A DNA stretch of 10,941 nucleotides from an uncultured Allofournierella sp. (lineage in GTDB: Bacteria > Bacillota > Clostridia > Oscillospirales > Ruminococcaceae), in contig CALWNE010000019.1 of the NCBI GenBank assembly GCA_944382705.1, forward strand, positions 1-10,941. Reading direction: 5' to 3'. The translations under genes were made by a program, and so were the position numbers. Shown here one piece after another: positions 6,455 to 10,941 of the stretch. The notes under the pieces were generated by a model, which did not search any database, was not told the origin of the DNA, and saw only the letters and a list, made by a program, of their open reading frames with translations. Every line of letters begins with the position of its first letter. Position 1 is the first letter of the stretch.

Positions 6455-7489
6455 ATGGCACTGGAAGTAAACATTCAAAAGCAGCTGGGGGCCTTTTGCT
6501 TGCAGGTGGACTTTACCGCCCAGCCCGGCGTGCTGGGCATTTTGGGGGCTTCTGGCTGCGGCAAAAGCATGACCCTGCGGTGCATTGCAGGCATTGAACA
6601 GCCAGATCAGGGCCGGATTGCCCTGGATGGCCGCCCCTGGCTGGATACCCAGACCGGTGTGCAGCTGCCGCCTCAGCAGCGTGGTGCGGGCTTTTTGTTC
6701 CAGAACTATGCCCTGTTCCCCACCATGACGGTGGAGCAAAATCTGCTGGCCGGGCTGCACCGGCTGCCCCGCCGCCAGCGCAAGGCCCATGCCCAGGAGC
6801 TGATGCGGCGGTTTGAACTTACCGGGCTGGCCCAGCGGCGGCCTGCCCAGCTTTCCGGCGGGCAGCAGCAGCGGGTGGCACTGGCCCGGATGCTGGCCGC
6901 ACAGCCCCTGGTCACCCTGCTGGACGAGCCATTTTCTGCACTGGATGCCAGCCTGCGGGAGGCCTTGCAGCTGCAGCTGCAAGCCACCTTGCAGGAGTTT
7001 GGCGGCCCGGCCATTTTGGTAAGCCACGACCGGGACGAAATCTATCGGCTGTGCCAGCACACCCTGGTAATGGACCAGGGCCGGGTGGTGGCCTTTGGCC
7101 CCACCCAGCAGCTGTTTTTACAGCCGGAATGCATCGCCGCAGCCCGGCTCACCGGCTGCAAAAATATTCTGCCTGCCCGCTGTGCCGGGCCTTTTGCGGT
7201 GTTTGTGCCGGATTGGGGCTGCACCCTCACCACCAGCCAGCCGGTGCCCCCGGACCTGGCGGCCATTGGGGTGCGTGCCCACGATTTTGCGGTGCAGGGC
7301 AGCCACAACCCCCTGCCCGTTTCCCTCTGCCAGCAGATGGAGGACCCCTTCTTTTACACCTACCGCTTTGCCATCGGCGGGGGCACTCTGTGGTGGAAGG
7401 TAAGCAAGCAGACACTGGGCTCCCCACGGCCCCAGCTGCCCGGCACCCTGTATCTGCCGCCCCAGGCTATTCTGCTGCTGCGAGCCTAG
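6455..7489 (+). CDS. modC: molybdate ABC transporter ATP-binding protein (ModC)
   Basis: A 344-residue ATPase that powers molybdate import through ModB. All nucleotide-binding motifs are intact: Walker A GASGCGKSMT (31-40), Q-loop glutamine Q83 in FLFQNYALFP, signature LSGGQQQR (133-140), Walker B LVTLLDEP (152-159) with E158 catalytic, D-loop SALD (161-164) and switch H191. The C-terminal ~110 residues, starting near TGCKNILPA, fit the TOBE-type regulatory region of ModC, which can bind molybdate. ATG at 6455 follows the modB TAA with no gap; GGGAGG lies just upstream within modB. Length is close to E. coli ModC (352). It is the last gene of the operon and converges on a phage-type gene; no convincing terminator is seen in the 75-base gap. 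Confidence 0.93.
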   Translation: MALEVNIQKQLGAFCLQVDFTAQPGVLGILGASGCGKSMTLRCIAGIEQPDQGRIALDGRPWLDTQTGVQLPPQQRGAGFLFQNYALFPTMTVEQNLLAGLHRLPRRQRKAHAQELMRRFELTGLAQRRPAQLSGGQQQRVALARMLAAQPLVTLLDEPFSALDASLREALQLQLQATLQEFGGPAILVSHDRDEIYRLCQHTLVMDQGRVVAFGPTQQLFLQPECIAAARLTGCKNILPARCAGPFAVFVPDWGCTLTTSQPVPPDLAAIGVRAHDFAVQGSHNPLPVSLCQQMEDPFFYTYRFAIGGGTLWWKVSKQTLGSPRPQLPGTLYLPPQAILLLRA

Positions 7490-7564
7490 CAGGCCCCAAA
7501 GGCAGGCCCTGCCCCTAGCAGCAGACTGCATCCTCCACCCCGCCAGAGAGGCCCTGCCCCCTGC

Positions 7565-8185
7565 TCAGGCAGCCTGCCCCTTGCCTGCTTGCAGCTGTGC
7601 CGGGGCTGCATCTGCCTGGGGCAGCCGGGCGCAGTAGTCCAGCAGGGCAGCGCAGTTTAGGGGGGATTGCTCCTGATGGGCCTTGTAGGCCCGTTCAAAC
7701 TCCCGCCGCTGGTAGGATAGGGCATATTCATCCATCTGGCCCAGATGAATCAGGCCCGAAAGACTGCCCAGCCATTTTTGCGCCGCCGGGTGCAGCTGCT
7801 CCCAGCGTGTGCGGTTGCGGCGCCTGGCCGCCTCCCCCTGGGTAATGCCCTCCGGTGTGCGGATGGTAAAGCTGTATTCGTAGGCGGTGTTTGCCGCCTG
7901 GCGGGCCGCTGCAAGCAGCTGGTGCCAGGCTTCGCCGGCGGTGGGCTGGCAGGCGGTTTGCATGCTGCGCAGCTGGTCCATCAGGTCGGCCAGTGTAACC
8001 GGGAACCGGCACACGGTAAAAGCTTGCAGCATGGCCTTAAAGCCCGCCTGTGGGGGTACATCTTTTAAGGCCGCACTCCACAGGGCCACGCAGTTGGCCG
8101 CCTGCTGGGGGGTCATGTTTCGTTCGCTGATGCGGTACATATCCATATTTTGCTGAATCAGAACCTGTACTTCCTTTACCGTCAA
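7565..8185 (-). CDS. putative phage helicase loader (G39P/G40P-loader-like)
   Basis: A 206-residue protein, cytoplasmic, with no membrane segments. The start is TTG at 8185: GGAGG lies 8 bases upstream, inside the last codons of the preceding gene, whose stop is 3 bases before it, so the two are translated together. The N-terminal ~75 residues (ALWSAALKDVPPQAGFKAML, then a conserved-type FPVTLADLMDQLR) resemble the loader/inhibitor family of phage replicative helicases (SPP1 G39P type), which delivers the hexameric helicase to the origin. The remaining residues are helical, rich in Ala, Gln and Arg, and show no catalytic motif. Its position directly after a replisome-organizer gene matches phage replication modules. 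The assignment is by pattern memory and could be wrong; the phage origin is more secure than the exact role. Confidence 0.55.
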   Translation of the reverse strand: MTVKEVQVLIQQNMDMYRISERNMTPQQAANCVALWSAALKDVPPQAGFKAMLQAFTVCRFPVTLADLMDQLRSMQTACQPTAGEAWHQLLAAARQAANTAYEYSFTIRTPEGITQGEAARRRNRTRWEQLHPAAQKWLGSLSGLIHLGQMDEYALSYQRREFERAYKAHQEQSPLNCAALLDYCARLPQADAAPAQLQAGKGQAA

Positions 8186-8188
8186 GGG

Positions 8189-8986
8189 TTACACCTCCAT
8201 AAATGAAAAATCTCCGTTTTGTATCATATCCACTGCATCGGACAAAATATCCCGCGAGGTTTTTAGCTGAGCCTGGCCGGTTTGCTGCCGGGCATACTGC
8301 CCTGCCCGCCGAATCCAGTTGCGGGCAGCTGCCTGCCAGTCCTGCATGGGGGTTTTGCCGCTGATTTTCCAGCCGTTTGCCTGGTAATAGTCCCAAAAGA
8401 TTTGCCCTTCGGTTTTGCTGCTTCCGTTTTCTCTAAAAAAGGCAATAGCCTGTGTTTCATCCGGTGGAACAAAGCAAGAATGGGATGGCTTTTGTGCCGG
8501 GCAGCTTTGCCCGCTGGCGGTTCTGCTGGCTGTATTGTTATCCTTGTTATCCTTATTATCGTTGTTATTCTTGTTATCCTTATTTATTTGTTGCCCTTCG
8601 TCTGCCCATTGCCTGCCTTCTGGCTGCCCGCTGTCTGCCCTTTGGGTGCCCTTTTGGGTGCCCGGTGTCTGGTACTTGTTGTAGTTTTTTACGGTAAACA
8701 AGCCAAATTTTGAGGTTGCACTGTGTGCCACTTCCCCTGTGCGTTTTAAGTGGTTCAGGGCGGTTCGCACTTCTTTTACCGTCAGCCCGGTTTCCTGGGC
8801 TAATTTTGCATAGCTGGCAACCCGCTGGCCCCGGTCAATGGTAATGCCCTGCCACTGACAGCGGGTGTGATTCACCGTTAGCAGCAGATGAATAAACAGT
8901 CTGGCTGTGTTTGCTTCGGTGTACCACTCCCACTCCAAAAGGCTGCGGTACAGCACAATAAACCCTCTGGCCGAATCTACGCCCAA
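8189..8986 (-). CDS. phage replisome organizer (DnaD-like replication initiation protein)
   Basis: Predicted 265 residues. The N-terminal winged-helix domain (about 8-106) has the family pattern GFIVLYRSLLEWEWYTEANT, ARLFIHLLLTVNH, WQGITIDRGQRVASYAKLA, then GLTVKEVRTALNHLKRTGEV and NYNKYQ. A low-complexity linker (about 107-175) is rich in Gln, Asn, Asp and Lys. The C-terminal domain has FWDYYQANGWKISGKTPM followed by QDWQAAARNWIRR, common in this family. Such proteins bind a phage origin and recruit the helicase. TTG at 8986 is preferred: AAGGCGGTGAT matches the 16S anti-SD and is 7 bases away. The frame stays open to a second TTG at 9130 (AAGGA upstream), which would add 48 residues without family resemblance; a GTG at 8956 is also possible. 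Confidence 0.8.
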   Translation of the reverse strand: MGVDSARGFIVLYRSLLEWEWYTEANTARLFIHLLLTVNHTRCQWQGITIDRGQRVASYAKLAQETGLTVKEVRTALNHLKRTGEVAHSATSKFGLFTVKNYNKYQTPGTQKGTQRADSGQPEGRQWADEGQQINKDNKNNNDNKDNKDNNTASRTASGQSCPAQKPSHSCFVPPDETQAIAFFRENGSSKTEGQIFWDYYQANGWKISGKTPMQDWQAAARNWIRRAGQYARQQTGQAQLKTSRDILSDAVDMIQNGDFSFMEV

Positions 8987-9210
8987 ACAATCACCGCCTT
9001 TTTGGGGGCTTGGGCCCGCCAAACAGGCCGCCCATCCCCTTTGGCCTGCCAGATGCTGGCCCTGCCGCCCCAGATGCCGGGCCAAAACAGCCGCAGTCCC
9101 CAGCTGCTCCCCTTGGTTTGTTGCAAACAAGAGCCTTTCCTTGGCTGGCTGCTATGTACAGGCTGGCCATTGGCCCTGTTTGCCCCTTTACAATGCTTTT
9201 TTGCTGGCAC
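8977..9210 (-). CDS. possible small protein upstream of the replisome organizer
   Basis: A 77-codon frame with GTG start at 9210 has GAAGGAG 9 bases upstream and ends with a TAG that overlaps the first codons of the replisome organizer (10 bases), an arrangement typical of phage operons. The peptide (MPAKKHCKGANRANGQPVHS...) is basic, Gly/Arg/Gln-rich, and I recognise no domain. Competing frames in the same stretch (TTG at 9218, TTG at 9130) show that open frames arise easily here. Without it, 8987-9230 would be a non-coding leader of the replication genes. Confidence 0.25.
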   Translation of the reverse strand: MPAKKHCKGANRANGQPVHSSQPRKGSCLQQTKGSSWGLRLFWPGIWGGRASIWQAKGDGRPVWRAQAPKKAVIVWA

Positions 9211-9234
9211 TCCTTCAAACTCCTTCCATTTGAC

Positions 9235-9355
9235 TTTTACGCAAAGGTGTAATAAACTAAGATTATCCCCTTGAATATTACGCTTTTACGGCTACTTTCT
9301 CAGTATATTATGCTTTTGCGTAAAAATCAAGCAGAAAAATTAAGCGAATGCGTAT
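9235..9355. promoter_or_regulatory. putative repressor operators and divergent promoter region
   Basis: Four GCGTAA/TTACGC-type sites lie between the replication genes and the repressor: TTTTACGCAAA (9235-9245), TTACGC (9278-9283), TTTGCGTAAAA (9315-9325) and TGCGTA (9349-9354). The first and third are exact 11-base inverted copies. Candidate -10 boxes for the repressor are TATTAT (9306-9311) with a weak TTTTAC (9284-9289) 16 bases upstream. The arrangement suits a lysogeny-type switch in which the Xre protein controls both directions. Confidence 0.5.
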
Positions 9356-9389
9356 TTTTTCAAAAAAATCATCAGGAAGGGCTGAACCT

Positions 9390-9866
9390 ATGTCTGCTTT
9401 ATACCAAACCATCACCCAGCTTTGTGCCCAACGGGGCATTACCATTACCGAGCTTTGCCGCCAGAGCGGAGCAAGCCGAGGCTCCCTGACGGATTTAAAA
9501 ATGGGCCGCAAGCAGTCGCTTTCCGCAGCTACCCTTGCCAAAATTGCCGCCTACCTGGGTGTTTCCATCGACGAAATTCTGGGCACCCACGCCATGCAGC
9601 CGGCCAAGCGAATCCCCACCGATAACCCGGATTTAAGGCACCCCTACCTGCTGGGCAAATATCTGGACGGAACCATCACACCCCAGGAGCAGGAGGAACT
9701 GGACAAGTGGCAGCGATTGAACCGAATCGCCGGGTATCTTGACCAGCTTACCGAGCAAGGCAGAGAGGAAGCGGAAAAGCGTGTGAAGGAGCTTTGCGAA
9801 ATACCACGCTACCAGGCACAGCCCGCCGCCCCTGCCCCAGAACACAGCGATTGCTCCCAGCAATAA
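9390..9866 (+). CDS. Xre/CI-type helix-turn-helix transcriptional repressor
   Basis: A 158-residue DNA-binding protein. The N-terminal HTH_3 domain (about 5-66) contains ITITELCRQSGASRGSLTDL and SAATLAKIAAYLGVSIDEIL, the classic Cro/CI recognition helix pair followed by the dimer-side helices. The C-terminal part has a charged helix (YLDQLTEQGREEAEKRVKEL then CEIPRYQ), a pattern often seen in clostridial phage-type repressors; no S24 peptidase domain is present, so it would not be a LexA-like self-cleaving repressor. ATG at 9390 has GGAAGG (9375-9380) 9 bases upstream; an in-frame ATG at 9348 lacks one. It is divergent from the replication genes and faces the operator-like repeats, so it most likely represses them and itself. 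Confidence 0.85.
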   Translation: MSALYQTITQLCAQRGITITELCRQSGASRGSLTDLKMGRKQSLSAATLAKIAAYLGVSIDEILGTHAMQPAKRIPTDNPDLRHPYLLGKYLDGTITPQEQEELDKWQRLNRIAGYLDQLTEQGREEAEKRVKELCEIPRYQAQPAAPAPEHSDCSQQ

Positions 9867-10086
9867 ACCACCGGAGGGTGTGGGGAGCCGCTGTGGTGTT
9901 TGTTCTGGATGGTTTTGGCTGTACTTCTGTATCTTTCTTTCCAGAACACCTTTCACCTGTGCGCTGGTGCAAATACTATGTATAGTTGGGTTCCATTTTG
10001 TGTGTGATAACCGTTCCTTTTATTCATCGGAATGTTCTTCTTTTGAACCACACAACGAGCACTTGCTTGCTTGATACAAAAACAAA
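9867..10086. other. intergenic region after the repressor, no gene seen
   Basis: About 220 bases of mixed composition. A loose inverted repeat, GGTGTTTGTTCTGG (near 9895) against CCAGAACACC (near 9942), and a small CACC/GGTG hairpin near 9954-9969 are present but no U-run follows. No convincing reading frame, tRNA or promoter is seen. Confidence 0.4.
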
Positions 10087-10124
10087 CGCCGCAAACCACC
10101 AAACGGTGGTCTGCGGCGCTTTTT
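10086..10124. terminator. strong bidirectional terminator next to the tRNA fragment
   Basis: A 14-base stem, 10087-10100 against 10105-10118 with a single A-C mismatch and an AAAC loop, is followed on the plus strand by TTTTT (10120-10124) and on the minus strand by TTTGTTTTTG. On the minus strand it begins 5 bases after the CCA of the tRNA 3' half, as expected for the native terminator of that tRNA gene. Confidence 0.8.
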
Positions 10125-10167
10125 GGCACCCCCTGGGGGAATCGAACCCTCAACTAGCCCTTAGGAG
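10124..10167 (-). other. tRNA-Arg(CCU) 3' half, putative integration (att) site
   Basis: On the minus strand the sequence fits tRNA positions 32-76: anticodon loop CUCCUAA (10167-10161, anticodon CCU), stem strand GGGCT (10160-10156), a 4-base variable loop, T-arm GAGGG/TTCGATT/CCCCC (10151-10135), acceptor strand AGGGGGT (10134-10128), discriminator G and CCA (10126-10124). One T-stem pair is A-C. Upstream (10168 onward) there is no D-arm or 5' acceptor strand, so the gene is only a half. tRNA-Arg(CCU) is a common target of tyrosine integrases, and a 3' half with a native terminator is what the far end of an integrated element leaves. Confidence 0.7.
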
Positions 10168-10176
10168 AAGCCCCCG

Positions 10177-10475
10177 AGGGACATTTTTTACTCCCTCCAA
10201 ATCCCTGAAAAGCCTTGATTTTACTGGCTTTTCCGAGGTTTCACTGTCAGTAAATTCTCGTCCAAAACCTGCTAATTTTTCTTGGTTTTTTCCTTCCTTT
10301 TAGCAGGGTATTAGCAAATGCAAAGAAATATGGGAAACATCATTGAGTTAATTTGTAGCCCATAAATCACAGGAAACGCATTTTAAGTTTACACAATCTC
10401 TTTTGCAGATAAATAATCTGTGTTCAAATATTATAATGGTTTTTCGCCCTGATTTCAAGGTTTTTCAGGTATTAC
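10177..10475. other. AT-rich integrase-proximal non-coding segment with short inverted repeats
   Basis: About 300 bases between the tRNA half and the integrase remnant, with much lower GC than bases 1-9000. Visible inverted repeats: GAAAAGCC (10207-10214)/GGCTTTTC (10226-10233), CCTGCTAA (10268-10275)/TTAGCAGG (10300-10307), and CAGAT (10406-10410)/ATCTG (10416-10420). Such a segment between att and int usually holds integrase arm-binding sites; that function is inferred. Confidence 0.45.
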
Positions 10476-10505
10476 AAAAGGCAACCCTGACGGATTGCCT
10501 TTTTT
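10476..10505. terminator. bidirectional terminator downstream of the integrase remnant
   Basis: AAAAGGCAA (10476-10484) and TTGCCTTTTTT (10495-10505) form a 6-bp stem flanked by A and T runs on both strands. On the minus strand it starts 7 bases after the integrase stop codon. Confidence 0.65.
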
Positions 10506-10511
10506 GTATGA

Positions 10512-10886
10512 CTAAATTGTTTTTGCTAAAGCCTTTAATAATGCTGCTGTTTCCGGGTTTGATAACAGTTTTGCGAGCAAGGCAGCGTTTTCATCTGTAC
10601 TGTTCTCAGCAGGCTTTTCTTCTTTAACTTTGCTCTCATTTTGAACCTCTGCCATTGGGTCAAGAAGCTCAACCGAAGTTTCAAATTTGGGCATTGGAGC
10701 GGTTTTACCTTCTTCTACATTTTTGAGACCTTTCGCATTGTAGAACTGTTCCTCAAACTTCTGTGCGTTATATCGCCTGTCCTCGTCAATGATATGGCTG
10801 TAAACATCAGCAACCATAGGAATCTCACCTCTGCCGGGTTCTCCGCCAGCTCCGTAGAGAAGTATCATTATCATCCTGACTGTCAT
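10512..10886 (-). pseudogene. C-terminal fragment of a tyrosine-type site-specific integrase
   Basis: The 124-residue minus-strand frame contains MVADVYSHIIDEDRR (residues 24-38), then NAQKFEEQFYNAKGL. This matches the last catalytic segment of phage/ICE tyrosine recombinases of clostridia, with the nucleophile Tyr in VYSH. The remainder, ending ENAALLAKLLSNPETAALLK then ALAKTI, resembles the acidic/Leu-rich tail of the same integrases. Recognisable integrase sequence stops just before residue 24: the expected GH-containing motif reads GEPGRGEIP instead, and the frame is closed by TAA at 10910-10908, so the Arg and His catalytic residues upstream are missing. A whole integrase would need about 300 more residues. 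The gene reads toward the tRNA-derived att site about 345 bases away. A sequencing or assembly error near the window end cannot be excluded. Confidence 0.7.
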
Positions 10887-10941
10887 CGCCGTAACAGGAG
10901 CAGCCTGTTACTTATACCGGGGGTTCTCGCTATTCTGCATT

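Noticed and set aside
6080..7060. Minus-strand 326-codon frame antisense to modB and modC
   Set aside because: It overlaps two well-supported transporter genes and shows no domain or ribosome binding site.
7490..7564. GC-rich hairpins (GGCAG/CTGCC) between modC and the helicase-loader gene as a terminator
   Set aside because: No U-run follows on either strand, so an intrinsic terminator is not supported.
8532..8588. CRISPR-like short repeats
   Set aside because: The repeats are 6-9 base codon repeats inside a coding linker, with no spacers or palindromic repeat units.
10124..10180. Intact tRNA gene
   Set aside because: Only positions 32-76 can be fitted; there is no D-arm or 5' acceptor strand upstream on the minus strand.
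10858..10941. Plus-strand hydrophobic open frame at the right edge
   Set aside because: It follows an in-frame TAG at 10855-10857, has no ATG or ribosome binding site, and is cut by the window end; kept only as part of a finding.

Overview
The window looks like a GC-rich member of the Clostridia, most likely an Oscillospiraceae/Ruminococcaceae gut bacterium of the Faecalibacterium/Gemmiger/Subdoligranulum type. This is inferred from the high GC of the coding regions together with strong Firmicute-type AAGGAG ribosome binding sites, lipoprotein and MATE sequences of clostridial character, and phage replication proteins of the Firmicute type. The species cannot be fixed from the sequence alone. 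The last ~750 bases are clearly more AT-rich than the rest and look acquired.

Layout. Bases 1-178 (minus) are the first 59 codons of an AraC-type regulator. It is divergent from a complete MATE-family exporter (358-1731, plus). Between the MATE gene and the next gene is a convergent terminator region (1749-1952). Then comes a molybdenum block: xdhC (1979-2836, minus) is divergent from a plus-strand run made of a MoeA-like molybdopterin-binding protein with a Cys-rich tail (3177-4202), moaC (4206-4688), and the molybdate ABC transporter modA (4760-5593), modB (5780-6454) and modC (6455-7489). Together these import molybdate, make the molybdopterin cofactor, and (XdhC) mature or insert it into a molybdenum hydroxylase that is not itself in the window. 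The block carries three notable structured non-coding segments: a large nested inverted repeat between the divergent genes, a hairpin just before modA, and a terminator-like hairpin with perfect 12-base arms between modA and modB.

Convergent to modC is a phage-like module: a putative helicase-loader gene (7565-8185, minus) and a replisome-organizer gene (8189-8986, minus), both with TTG starts. They are divergent from a CI/Xre-type repressor (9390-9866, plus). Between them are four GCGTAA-type half-sites spaced about 41, 40 and 32 bases apart, which look like operators. No other phage genes are present, so this is a remnant or a compact regulatory/replication island.

The right end is a recombination boundary. 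A tRNA-Arg(CCU) 3' half lies on the minus strand (10124-10167), followed on that strand by a strong terminator (10087-10118). On the other side it is joined to AT-rich sequence carrying the C-terminal fragment of a tyrosine integrase (10512-10886, minus) whose frame is closed upstream by a stop codon. The simplest reading is an att site of an integrated element that extends to the right, out of the window, with a damaged integrase.
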